NCBI GenBank assembly: GCA_947258715.1
Contig: CAMYJH010000033.1
Coordinates: 1-34,134 of the forward strand
Source of the DNA: an uncultured Gammaproteobacteria bacterium
GTDB taxonomy: Bacteria; Pseudomonadota; Gammaproteobacteria; HK1
Direction of reading: 5' to 3'
DNA length: 34,134 bases
Positions 16,860-27,642 of this stretch are shown piece after piece (the first letter of the stretch is position 1; each line of letters begins with the position of its first letter). A model generated the notes under the pieces. That model ran no database searches and was not told the origin of the DNA. It saw only the letters and a list, made by a program, of their open reading frames with translations. The position numbers and the translations under genes were made by a program.

Positions 16860-17786
16860 ATGGCGCTCAGCGAAGAGTTCAAACAACGCATCGAATCCAT
16901 CCTCGGTTCCGACCGCGTGGTGCTGTTCATGAAAGGCACGCGGCAGATGCCCCAGTGCGGCTTTTCCGCCGCAACCGTGAGTATCCTGGATTCGCTGGTG
17001 CCGGACTACACCACCATCGACGTGCTCGAAGACCAGGCCATCCGCGAGGGAATCAAGCAGTTTTCCAGCTGGCCCACCATTCCCCAGCTTTACGTCGACG
17101 GCGAATTCATGGGCGGCTGTGACGTCGCCCGGCAGATGTTCAACACCGGCGCGCTGCACCAGGCCTTGGGCGTGCCGGCACCGGATCGCACGCCGCCGGA
17201 GATCAATATCTCCGACGAAGCCGCGTCGGTAATCGGAAACGCCCTGCAATCCCAGCCGGACAGTGCGGTGCACTTGAGCATTGATTCTCGCTGGCAGCAC
17301 AACCTCTCCCTCGGGCCGGTGGAAGGTCACGAGGTGAAGGCGAAGTCCAACGGCGTCGAAATTCTCATGGACGTGGCCACGGCGCAGAAGGCGAAGGGCA
17401 TGAAGGTGAGCATGGAGGACACCCTACAGGGACGCGGGCTCAAGATTGAGAATCCCAACGCGCCGGCACCAGTTACGCCGTTGAAGGCCCAGGAACTGAA
17501 ACAAATGCTCGATTCGGGAGAGAAAATCGCCTTGTTTGATGTGCGCGAAACCCGCGAGGTCGAGCGCGCTCGGATCGAAGGATCGAAGCCGCTGACCGAC
17601 GCGGTGATGAACGAGATCAACAACTTGCCCAAGGACACGTCACTGGTGTTCTACTGCCACTTCGGTGAGCTCAGCCAGGCGGCTGCGGAGCACTTCCGCC
17701 TGCAGGGTTTCAGCAAGATTTACAGCCTGGTCGGCGGCATCGACGCCTGGTCGCGGGAAGTCGACCCTGGCGTGCCCCGCTACTGA
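16860..17786 (+). CDS. Monothiol glutaredoxin (CGFS) - A-type-carrier-like - rhodanese fusion
   Basis: 308 residues with three modules. Residues 1-105 are a Grx4/GrxD-type monothiol glutaredoxin: MPQCGFSAATVSIL with Cys33, WPTIPQLYVDGEFMGGCD for glutathione and cluster binding. Residues about 112-200 resemble an A-type Fe-S carrier (IscA/HesB), with INISDEAASVI, GVEILMDVATAQ and LQGRGLKIENPN, but the three cluster-binding cysteines of that family are absent. Residues about 205-308 are a rhodanese domain with an active-site loop beginning at Cys266 (VFYCHFGELSQAAAEHF). CGFS glutaredoxins carry or transfer 2Fe-2S clusters; rhodanese domains carry persulfide. The fusion suggests a cluster or sulfur transfer role in the cytoplasm. 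Start supported by GGGAGGT; the Nit gene follows after 19 bases. Confidence 0.9.
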   Translation: MALSEEFKQRIESILGSDRVVLFMKGTRQMPQCGFSAATVSILDSLVPDYTTIDVLEDQAIREGIKQFSSWPTIPQLYVDGEFMGGCDVARQMFNTGALHQALGVPAPDRTPPEINISDEAASVIGNALQSQPDSAVHLSIDSRWQHNLSLGPVEGHEVKAKSNGVEILMDVATAQKAKGMKVSMEDTLQGRGLKIENPNAPAPVTPLKAQELKQMLDSGEKIALFDVRETREVERARIEGSKPLTDAVMNEINNLPKDTSLVFYCHFGELSQAAAEHFRLQGFSKIYSLVGGIDAWSREVDPGVPRY

Positions 17787-17805
17787 CGAATGAGGTCTCG
17801 TTGAG

Positions 17806-18672
17806 GTGAGCACGCCGTTTACCGTCGCCTGCGTTCAGAACTGCGCCACCAAGGATCGCGAGGCTACCGTTGCGGACGCCGCGGCGCGCGTTCGGGAAGC
17901 GGCAGGGCGGGCACAACTCGTATGCCTGCCGGAATTCTTTTCCTGCCTTTCGCTTGAAAACCGGCGGCTGTTTGCTGACCCTCACGTCGAGAGTGCCCAC
18001 CCGGTTCTGGAAACTTTACGCCAATTGGCGGCGTCGTTAGATGTGTGGCTGTTGCTCGGTTCTCTTGCCATCGATACCGGTGACGGAGTCAGGAACCGCT
18101 CTTTTCTCTTGAATGACCGCGGCGAGGTGGCCGCCCGTTACGATAAAGTTCATCTGTTCGACGTGGATCTGAAAGACGGCGAGCGTTACCGCGAATCCCA
18201 AAGCTTCAGCGCCGGCGGCGCGGCGGTGACTGCGAACATGCCCTGGGGCAGGTTGGGCTTGAGCGTTTGCTATGACCTTAGATTTCCGCATCTATACCGG
18301 GCGCTTTCCAAGTCCGGCGCGGACTTTCTCACCATACCCGCGGCCTTCACCCGCACAACCGGGCAGGCGCACTGGCACGTGCTGGTTCGCGCGCGGGCGA
18401 TCGAGAACGGCAGCTACGTATTTGCCCCCGCCCAGTGCGGTCGTCACGGAGAGGCGGATACCTTTGGCCACTCGCTCATCGTCGATCCGTGGGGAGAAGT
18501 GCTTGCCGATGCCGGCGATCAGCCGGGGATCATCTACGCGGAAATCGACGCAGCGCGGGTCGCCGAGGTGCGAGGCATGATCCCCGCACTTCGCCACGAT
18601 CGGCCCTTCGATACCGCGGACGAAAGCTCTCGTCGGCGGTCTGCGCGCCAGAGCGCCGCCGCCCGCGGCTAA
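17806..18672 (+). CDS. Nit-type carbon-nitrogen hydrolase (Nit1-like, deaminated glutathione amidase/omega-amidase group)
   Basis: 288 residues from GTG at 17806; the nearest ATG (17790) stops after four codons. The nitrilase-superfamily triad is visible: Glu43 in CLPEFFSCLS, Lys114 in ARYDKVHLFDVDL and Cys155 in LSVCYDLRFPHLYR. The DVDLKDGERYRES segment and the RFPHLYR context are typical of Nit1/NitFhit-like proteins, which repair deaminated glutathione or act as omega-amidases. Cytoplasmic. The neighbours fit: upstream a glutathione-using glutaredoxin, 4 bases downstream a glutathione-degrading ChaC homologue. The last 20 residues are Arg/Ser/Ala-rich and probably disordered. Confidence 0.9.
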   Translation: MSTPFTVACVQNCATKDREATVADAAARVREAAGRAQLVCLPEFFSCLSLENRRLFADPHVESAHPVLETLRQLAASLDVWLLLGSLAIDTGDGVRNRSFLLNDRGEVAARYDKVHLFDVDLKDGERYRESQSFSAGGAAVTANMPWGRLGLSVCYDLRFPHLYRALSKSGADFLTIPAAFTRTTGQAHWHVLVRARAIENGSYVFAPAQCGRHGEADTFGHSLIVDPWGEVLADAGDQPGIIYAEIDAARVAEVRGMIPALRHDRPFDTADESSRRRSARQSAAARG

Positions 18673-18676
18673 TTGC

Positions 18677-19327
18677 TTGTCTGCCTCAGGAACCGTGCTC
18701 GGAAAGCGAGGCCCCGAGTACAGGCCGCTCAGTTCGGAGCGGCGCTCGGCGATTCTCGAGCAAACCCTGGCGAGGGCGCCGCAGAGCGAATACCTGTGGG
18801 TTTTTGCCTACGGCTCGCTGATGTGGAATCCGTGCTTTGAACCTATCGACGCTCTGCCCGCTGCTGTCAAGAGCTACCAGCGGCAGTTCTGCATTCTTAC
18901 CGTCCGCGCCCGGGGCACGCCGGAGTGTCCCGGTCTAGGTCCCGCCCTGGTACCCGGAGGGGGCGCGTGTCGTGGAATCGCCTATGCGCTGAATCAAGAG
19001 ACGCTGGCGCAGGATCTCGAGGCTTTATTCGAGCGCGAAATGAACACCGGGGTCTATTGTCCTACCTGGGTCGAGGTGGAAGCCTGCGAGCAGCGGCTTA
19101 ACGCGCTCGCTTTCGTAGCGGACGCCAATCACTCGCATTATTGCGGCCGACTCGAAGTCCACCAGATGGCTGAACTCATCGCCGCCGCGCAGGGCAGCTT
19201 CGGCAGCTGCCGCGACTATCTGGCGAGCATGGTGACTGAGCTCGAGCGTATCGGCGGCGCCGAGCCGGAGCTGGAAGAACTGCTGAAGCGCGTGGACGCG
19301 CGGCTCGCACGATCGGCGCCGCGCTGA
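18677..19327 (+). CDS. chaC: Gamma-glutamylcyclotransferase, ChaC family
   Basis: 216 residues from TTG at 18677, with GTG at 18695 as the other possible start. The ChaC substrate-loop motif is WVFAYGSLMWNPCFEP, and the catalytic Glu lies in ALFEREMNTGVYCPTWV. ChaC enzymes convert glutathione to 5-oxoproline and cysteinyl-glycine. Length and motif spacing agree with bacterial ChaC. It begins 4 bases after the Nit-type hydrolase stop, so the glutaredoxin fusion, Nit and ChaC genes probably form one operon concerned with glutathione and Fe-S chemistry. Confidence 0.9.
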   Translation: MSASGTVLGKRGPEYRPLSSERRSAILEQTLARAPQSEYLWVFAYGSLMWNPCFEPIDALPAAVKSYQRQFCILTVRARGTPECPGLGPALVPGGGACRGIAYALNQETLAQDLEALFEREMNTGVYCPTWVEVEACEQRLNALAFVADANHSHYCGRLEVHQMAELIAAAQGSFGSCRDYLASMVTELERIGGAEPELEELLKRVDARLARSAPR

Positions 19328-19370
19328 GTCAGTGAATGCCTGTGAGTGCCCGCTGTGGCGGTGGAACCGG

Positions 19371-19541
19371 TCAGCCGTTTGCCGCCTGGTCAAGGTTGCG
19401 TTTGGGCCGGTTCGCGTCGATGAGCTCGGAAAGACATTCGGCGTAAAGAGCAACCGCGTCGGCGGGACTCACGTCCTTTTTGCTCTTTTGTGCGATCATG
19501 CCGGCGGTGAGAATGGCGGCAATGATATGGTCTTCGTTCAT
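19371..19541 (-). CDS. Small 56-residue protein, unknown function
   Basis: ATG at 19541 with AGGGAAAG 4-5 bases upstream, one of the better ribosome binding sites in this area. The product begins MNEDHIIAAILTAGMIAQKS, continues with KKDVSPADAVALYAECLSEL and ends IDANRPKRNLDQAANG. It reads as two amphipathic helices, acidic at the start, with no membrane segment and no recognised motif. The pattern AxxLTAGM followed by AVxLYxECLxEL resembles small phage- or toxin-antitoxin-type helical proteins in general shape only. It converges on chaC with a gap of 43 bases and is divergent from the gene at 19622 (80 bases). A 78-residue frame on the opposite strand looks like a shadow. Confidence 0.65.
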   Translation of the reverse strand: MNEDHIIAAILTAGMIAQKSKKDVSPADAVALYAECLSELIDANRPKRNLDQAANG

Positions 19542-19621
19542 GCGCTTTCCCTGATTGACGCCGCTTAGCGGCGGTTTTCGGACGGCAATAAAAAATATAG
19601 CAGACGGATTTCTCCGATCCC

Positions 19622-22646
<3,025 letters not shown>

Positions 22647-22687
22647 CCGTTGCCGCCGGCAAAGGTGCTGGACTCGCCTTCAGCGGC

Positions 22688-23665
22688 TCAATGCAGCCTG
22701 CCGGAGATCAGACGCGCGTTGCGGTCGATGGAGTGCAGCACAGTTTCGAAGGGCTGACCATCTCGCATCATGGTCAGAGGAATTTCAGTGCCAGCGGGCC
22801 CTAAGCTCCAGACCTTTCGAAACATCTGCGCGAGCCCGGTCTGCTCTTCACCCGCGACCGCGATCACGGTATCGCCGGGCTTGAGTCCCGCCTCGTCCGC
22901 CGGGCATTCCGGGTAAGTGCTGCCCACCACCAGACGATCGCCCACATCCTGGACCAGCATGCCCATCCAGGGCCGCGCCGGCGAGCTGCGACGGCCGTAA
23001 TGACACAGGTCGTCGAATACGGGCTTTAGCAGGTCAATGGGCACGATCATATTGGCGCTGGCGCTCTCGCCCGATGGCGTGACCTGCTGTACCAGAAGGG
23101 ATCCGATGCCGAGCAGCTCACCCTGCATGCCGATGGCCCCAGAACCACCCCAGTTCGGATGCGCGGGAAAGGTGAAAATGGCCTCATCCAGCACGTATTC
23201 CCAGTAGCCGGCGAACTCGCCCCTGGTGGTGACTTTGGCGTTAATGGCCTGATCGCGGCCGCCGTGGCCGGCAACGATTACGGGATCCCCGGCCACTACT
23301 GGGTCCGAATCCCCAAGCGAGAGGGTGGAAACGTCCAGGGGTTGCACCGCCCGTACCAGGCCGAATCCGCTTTCCTGGTCGGAGCCCACCACGTAACCCT
23401 GCACCGTCTGGCCGTCGCTGCTGCTGAGCCACACCTGCTCGGCTTCCGTAATCAGATATCCGATGGTCAGGATGAGACCGTCGTCTCCGATGCAGGCGCC
23501 GTTTCCGGCGCGTTCGGTGCCCAGCGCGCCGGCGGTGAGCGCGGTTTCCGGGACCCGAGCGTGCACCAGCACCATGGCCGAGAGCGCTCGATCCAGATCG
23601 AAGGCGAGGGCGTGAGGATCCGGCGTTGGGCTCCAGCCAGCTTCGCTGTCCGCTGAGTCAGACAT
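22688..23665 (-). CDS. HtrA-like trypsin-fold protein with PDZ domain, probably a pseudoprotease
   Basis: 325 residues. The order matches S1C proteases: trypsin-fold region about 25-215 and a PDZ domain about 230-310 (ECPADEAGLKPGDTVIAVAG). The HtrA catalytic His motif LTNAHVV appears as ILTIGYLITEAE, so His is Tyr. The Asp motif TDLAVLK appears as SGFGLVRA, so Asp is missing. A GxSG serine is kept in HPNWGGSGAIG. It therefore probably binds peptides without cutting them. No signal peptide or membrane segment is seen at the N-terminus, so it is predicted cytoplasmic, unlike most HtrA proteins. The start has CAGGAA directly upstream. It converges on leuA with a gap of 41 bases; its other neighbour, a lipoprotein gene, is divergent. 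Confidence 0.85.
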   Translation of the reverse strand: MSDSADSEAGWSPTPDPHALAFDLDRALSAMVLVHARVPETALTAGALGTERAGNGACIGDDGLILTIGYLITEAEQVWLSSSDGQTVQGYVVGSDQESGFGLVRAVQPLDVSTLSLGDSDPVVAGDPVIVAGHGGRDQAINAKVTTRGEFAGYWEYVLDEAIFTFPAHPNWGGSGAIGMQGELLGIGSLLVQQVTPSGESASANMIVPIDLLKPVFDDLCHYGRRSSPARPWMGMLVQDVGDRLVVGSTYPECPADEAGLKPGDTVIAVAGEEQTGLAQMFRKVWSLGPAGTEIPLTMMRDGQPFETVLHSIDRNARLISGRLH

Positions 23666-23925
23666 GGTTCCTGAGGCTTAACATTTATCTCCCTTCTCAA
23701 TCATAGCCTTTCCCGCGCCGCCTGCCGAAGCACGTTTTACCGGTCCATTGTTCTGTAAGCATTCTGTGACGTCCATGAAACGCCGCCGACACAGGGTGCG
23801 TGCCACGCTATCCCCGTCGCAGCGATGAATGCGCGTTCCCCGGTCTCGGGACCGCGCGGAACAGCGCGCAGTGCCGCTGCATCACAGGCCGAGCCGCGTC
23901 CGAACCGGTTCAGGAGGTTAGACCG

Positions 23926-24711
23926 ATGAAACGCATGGTAATTTCATTCTGCATGGCCACGCTCATGGCCGGCTGCGCTGCTCCTCAGCAAGGCGGTCCG
24001 AGCCCAGAGCACGGCTTCAACACCTTCGGCCAGGGAATCGGCCATCTCATACTTTCGCCGTTCATGATCGTCGCCGGGCTCCTCGAGGGCGTATCGACGG
24101 TGCCGTACTTTATATCAGCGGATCTGCATGAAATGAATCGCGCAATGGTGGAAGCAAACGCCCAAGTCGATCTCGAGCGCACCTACGAGTACGCGTACAA
24201 AGAGAAGATCGAAGACGTTCCGGCGAGCGGAGACACGGGAAAAGTTTTCCGCCACTTGAGCGCGGCCACGGAGCACTTTCAGCGCGTGCTCAAAGGCTAC
24301 GGCGTCGAGGACTACGATCACTACGTTCTCACCGGCATCCGTACCGCCGACCGCGAAGGTTATACGCTTTACGCAGTGGTTTATCGCCCAGACACCGTCG
24401 TGCAGGTGAGGGAAGGCGGGACCACGCGCACCCTCGAGCCACGCGACTTCAGCTATTACAAGCCCATCTTGCGCGACGCCAACGGTCGCCCGATGGACGT
24501 GATCATCGACTGGGCCGGTGTTCCGCGCACGACCATTCGGACGCAGAAGGGCCAGGCCATTTTGATGACCATCGCCGCTAACTCGGTGCTGGTCAATCGC
24601 CGAAGCGACGACTATTGGGCGGTCGAGGAGCGCTGGGTGGCCGGCGAGTTCAAGGATATCGTGGCCGAGCGCAAGCGCTATCTGGACAATCGCATGGGTG
24701 TCAACACCTGA
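23926..24711 (+). CDS. Lipoprotein of unknown function
   Basis: 261 residues from ATG at 23926, chosen over an upstream in-frame start at 23800 because AGGAGG lies 8 bases before it and a lipoprotein signal follows at once: MKRMVISFCMATLMAGCAA, with Cys17 as the expected lipidated residue. The mature part contains a hydrophobic stretch (IGHLILSPFMIVAGLLEG) that may touch the membrane, then a charged region with AATEHFQRVLKGYGVEDYDH and TRTLEPRDFSYYKPILRD. Family not recognised. It is divergent from the pseudoprotease gene; the 260-base gap holds the promoters of both. Confidence 0.82.
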   Translation: MKRMVISFCMATLMAGCAAPQQGGPSPEHGFNTFGQGIGHLILSPFMIVAGLLEGVSTVPYFISADLHEMNRAMVEANAQVDLERTYEYAYKEKIEDVPASGDTGKVFRHLSAATEHFQRVLKGYGVEDYDHYVLTGIRTADREGYTLYAVVYRPDTVVQVREGGTTRTLEPRDFSYYKPILRDANGRPMDVIIDWAGVPRTTIRTQKGQAILMTIAANSVLVNRRSDDYWAVEERWVAGEFKDIVAERKRYLDNRMGVNT

Positions 24712-24784
24712 AGCGTTTGACGGATTGCCTTTAAGGTCCCGCGTCAGGGAAGCCGGATGGCCAGGGACGCGCCAGCGCGGGTAT

Positions 24785-24902
24785 CCTTGAAGGTAATGAG
24801 GCAGGGGCGACGCCAGTAAGGCGCCGGCTTAACACACTCTTCCCCAGTGGGGTGCTGCCGAATGGACTGGGGAACAAAGGCTCCGTTTCCGCGGGGCCTT
24901 TG
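24785..24902 (+). ncRNA. Candidate small structured RNA ending in an intrinsic terminator
   Basis: Within an otherwise empty gap, TCCCCAGT (24841-24848) pairs perfectly with ACTGGGGA (24866-24873). Two bases further on, a terminator-like stem follows. Upstream, GGCGACGCC and GGCGCCGGC near 24807-24832 can also fold. The arrangement of a stem followed by a terminator fits a small RNA or a leader with a terminator. I match it to no known RNA family, the 5' end is a guess, and no promoter could be assigned. Confidence 0.3.
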
Positions 24903-24906
24903 CTTT
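24875..24906 (+). terminator. Intrinsic-terminator-like hairpin
   Basis: CAAAGGC (24875-24881) pairs with GCCTTTG (24896-24902), with further CCG/CGG pairing inside, followed by CTTTTC. It is 160 bases after the lipoprotein stop, so it may end that transcript or a small RNA just upstream. Confidence 0.5.
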
Positions 24907-24912
24907 TCTGAA

Positions 24913-24926
24913 ACCCCCGCGGGGGT
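24913..24926. repeat. Perfect 14-bp GC palindrome
   Basis: ACCCCCGCGGGGGT is self-complementary over its full length. It could be a protein-binding operator or part of the adjacent terminator structure. No second copy was noticed. Confidence 0.5.
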
Positions 24927-25194
24927 CGCCTGGGATCTATCGAAATCTAGACGCACATCAAAATTGATCGGGCATCCCTGTCCAGATCGGTCGAATGGGT
25001 TAAGGCACCGGGCGAGTATGGAACAGACTTCGAGCCCTGTATGATTTGACCGTTTTGGCGCCGAGGGTGAGCGTAACTGAACCGGTCGCTATCGCTTCTC
25101 CGGCTTTCGTTACTTGTGTTTCGAAACGTAATGCCGTTAGATTCCGCGGCTAATGTATTCCGCTTGGAAAGCCCATTATAAAAAGATTTGATGT

Positions 25195-26091
25195 ATGGCC
25201 GCCGCCGATATAGCTGATACGCCGCTTCCTCCTGCACGCCGAGTGCAATGGATACTGATACGCAGTATCCGCTGGGGCATTCATGCTGCAGCCTTGATTG
25301 GTATTTTTACCGCCGGGTTCTCATTGGCCGCCGGGATAGCGCTCGTTTTCTGTGTCGTCCAAGGCATGCTGAGCGTTACCTTATGCTATCACCGATACTT
25401 CGCGCATCGCTCGTTCAACACCAGTCGCTGCTTTCAATTCATTCTGGCATTTTGGGGGGCGACCAGCTTGCAACGGGGACCGATTTGGTGGGCGGCCGTA
25501 CATCGGCACCACCACCGTCATTCAGACTCCGATCAGGATTGGCACTCTCCCCGACACGGGTTCTGGCATGCGCATAACGGCTGGTTGGAGTCTCCCCGCA
25601 TCCTCGACGTCAGTTATGAAAAAGTTCGGGATTTAAGCCGCTATCCGGAGCTCCGGTTCCTGGACACGTTTTATCACATTCCGGCGCTAGTCATGATCGC
25701 GACTCTTGCGGCAACTGGAGCATATCTTGACTCCGTCCATCCCCAATTGGGCGCCAACGCTTGGCAGATGGTGGTCTGGGGGTTCTTCGTGCGGACGGTA
25801 ATCGTTTGGCAACTGACCTTTGCCACCAATTCGGTGTTACACAGATGGGGCAACAAACGATTTGATAATGGTGACGAAAGTCGAAATAACTACATACTCG
25901 GCGTTCTAAACCTCGGCGACGGATTTCATAATAATCACCATCGCTGGTCGATGTCAGCTCGTCACGGGTTTTACTGGTGGGAGTTTGATGTGACCTACTA
26001 TTTGATCAAGCTTTTGGAGGCGCTGCGATTGGTTCGAGACGTGAAGACGCCTCCGCCCGAAATTCTTGAGCAGAGGCGCGTTTCCGAGTAG
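25195..26091 (+). CDS. Acyl-CoA/fatty-acid desaturase (delta-9 type, membrane di-iron)
   Basis: 298 residues. All three histidine boxes of the membrane desaturase family are present: HRYFAH near residue 66 (H-x4-H), HRHHHRHSD near 103 and HNNHH near 250. Hydrophobic stretches alternate around them (GIHAAALIGIFTAGFSL, GIALVFCVVQGMLSVTLCY, TFYHIPALVMIATLAATGAY, WQMVVWGFFVRTVIVWQLTF), giving about four membrane crossings. These enzymes insert a cis double bond in saturated acyl chains using oxygen and an electron donor, which is not encoded next to it. Length fits short bacterial desaturases. The Shine-Dalgarno is weak. Base composition is somewhat more AT-rich than flanking genes. Single gene; no operon partner. 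Confidence 0.92.
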   Translation: MAAADIADTPLPPARRVQWILIRSIRWGIHAAALIGIFTAGFSLAAGIALVFCVVQGMLSVTLCYHRYFAHRSFNTSRCFQFILAFWGATSLQRGPIWWAAVHRHHHRHSDSDQDWHSPRHGFWHAHNGWLESPRILDVSYEKVRDLSRYPELRFLDTFYHIPALVMIATLAATGAYLDSVHPQLGANAWQMVVWGFFVRTVIVWQLTFATNSVLHRWGNKRFDNGDESRNNYILGVLNLGDGFHNNHHRWSMSARHGFYWWEFDVTYYLIKLLEALRLVRDVKTPPPEILEQRRVSE

Positions 26092-26311
26092 GTGTAAGCC
26101 CAGTTTCATTGACGTAACTCCGCGCGGTTTCTCGCTGTTCGAATTTTGCCGAAGTTTGGGAGTGCCGAAATTTCGAGGCGGGCGCCCGCTCGAGATCTTC
26201 GGTCCATCCATCGCCTATTGGGAAAGACTCAAAAAAACGAGATCAAGCCGGAGGCACGCAATGAATCTCGTATCCTTTTGAGTCCCTACACGAATCTTGA
26301 ATTTCGACGCG

Positions 26312-27103
26312 TCAGGCGCGGTAGCTGGTTCCGTCTAATCGCTCGAGCTGGCGGATCAGTGCCGGCCACTCCAGGCCGGCTTCGATGAAGCCGCCGGGGC
26401 CATACATCTTGAGCCCCTGGGCAATGGTGTGCTGCCGGGTCGCTTCTGAGATGGGGTTGAGCCCGGCCCCACCGGAGAGCGCATCGATCTGCATCCTGCA
26501 GGCGGTTTCCAGTCGATACATCCAGACGAAAGCCTCGCCCATGGTCTTGCCGACGCTCAACAGTCCGTGGTTTCGCAGGATCATGAGTTTCTTCTCGCCC
26601 AGATCACCAACGATGCGCGGACGTTCGTCGGTATCCAGCGCCGCTCCCTCGAAATCGTGATAGGCGAGCCAGCCCATCAAGGTGAGCGCCTTCTGGCTCG
26701 CGGGCAAAAGCCCGTTTTTCTGCATCGCGACCGCGGTTCCGAAGCGGCTGTGGGTGTGAATGATGCAGTTGGCCTCGGGAGCCGCCATGTGAATGGCGCC
26801 GTGAATAACGAATCCCGCCGGATTGGCGGGATAAGTGCTTTCGCCGATGACCTTGCCTCGGTGATCGACTTTGATCAGCGAGGAAGCGGTGATCTCGTCG
26901 AACAGCATACCGAAAGGGTTCAGCAAGAAACGATCGGTGCCCGGAATGCGCGCGGAAAAATGCGTGTTATTGAGATCCGTCCATCGGTAGATCACGGCCA
27001 GACGGTACGCCGCGGCTAGATCCAGGCGCGTGCGCCACTCCTCGGGGGCAATGTTCGGTGGCGTCTCGGACGCGCCGTTAAGGGTTTCGGCTTCAGCGGC
27101 CAT
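26312..27103 (-). CDS. Class II aldolase/adducin domain protein
   Basis: 263 residues. Metal-binding His residues are seen in CIIHTHSRFGTAVAM and MILRNHGLLSVGKTMGEAF. Further family landmarks are YRWTDLNNTHFSARIPG, FLLNPFGMLFDEITASSLIK and GFVIHGAIHMAAPEANC. The position used by the acid Glu in fuculose-phosphate aldolase is occupied by the FVIHGAIH stretch, as in adducin-like members, so retro-aldol activity on a sugar phosphate is uncertain. Decarboxylation or a binding role is also possible. Length is typical (about 250-265). It is transcribed alone, divergent from the PhyH-like gene. Confidence 0.9.
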   Translation of the reverse strand: MAAEAETLNGASETPPNIAPEEWRTRLDLAAAYRLAVIYRWTDLNNTHFSARIPGTDRFLLNPFGMLFDEITASSLIKVDHRGKVIGESTYPANPAGFVIHGAIHMAAPEANCIIHTHSRFGTAVAMQKNGLLPASQKALTLMGWLAYHDFEGAALDTDERPRIVGDLGEKKLMILRNHGLLSVGKTMGEAFVWMYRLETACRMQIDALSGGAGLNPISEATRQHTIAQGLKMYGPGGFIEAGLEWPALIRQLERLDGTSYRA

Positions 27104-27237
27104 AAAACGTCGTCTCCCTTAGCTGGGTTCTCCGGATCCGGTAGGCGCCGAACGGAAACTTAGTGGAGCTCCCGCGCGCTCAGCATCTCTCAATATTTCT
27201 CGATTGCGACGGCCACGCTTCCGAGGGCGTTCGAAAT

Positions 27238-27447
27238 TCAGACTAGCAGCGCGGCGCCGGCCGCAAGCGTCACCGGGCTCGTGGTGGCAGAGACCAGCAG
27301 GGTGAAGATGCCGGTGCCCTTTTCCACAGACAGCATCCTGCCCACATCAGCGCTTCGGCCTGCGGGACTAGACGCCATAGACGGCCAGGGCGCGATGGCG
27401 AGAAGCGTAATGAGGGCAGTGCGGCGACTGGCAGTAGAGAGTTTCAT
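27238..27447 (-). CDS. Possible small exported protein
   Basis: 69 residues. The start looks like a signal peptide with a twin arginine (STASRRTALITLLAIAPWPS, then MASSPAG), and the C-terminus is hydrophobic (TSPVTLAAGAALLV). No family is recognised and the ribosome binding site is poor. It could be a real short envelope protein, the remnant of a longer gene, or chance in GC-rich DNA. Confidence 0.33.
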   Translation of the reverse strand: MKLSTASRRTALITLLAIAPWPSMASSPAGRSADVGRMLSVEKGTGIFTLLVSATTSPVTLAAGAALLV

Positions 27448-27642
27448 CCGTGCTATCTACCCGGAAATTATTCTCGCCGAGGATTCGAACCTCAAAAGCG
27501 TGGAGACTGAGGCAAATATATCATTTTTCCCGTTACCTCCGGCGGCCCGACGCAGAGCGCAGACTAAATCAAGGGGGTTATAATGCGGCGCCCTGCGGTT
27601 AAGAAAAATGAAGCCGCGCGATGCAGCGAGATTGAGGCACCG

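Larger units (their letters stand above)
24712..25194. other. Intergenic region with strong secondary structure and no supported gene
   Basis: About 480 bases. A short minus-strand frame (24744-24956, 70 residues) and a plus-strand frame (24847-25044) overlap each other, lack ribosome binding sites and resemble nothing known to me. Between 24785 and 24926 lie three inverted repeats, listed separately as a candidate RNA, a terminator and a palindrome. The rest up to 25194 shows no recognisable element. Confidence 0.5.

Noticed and set aside
24744..24956. 70-residue minus-strand frame in the structured intergenic region
   Set aside because: No Shine-Dalgarno, and it runs through three inverted repeats better explained as RNA or DNA structure.
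27475..27500. tRNA T-arm-like sequence (GAGGTTCGAATCCTC on the minus strand)
   Set aside because: No matching acceptor, D-arm or anticodon arm can be found within tRNA distance, so it is coincidence or at most a tiny relic.
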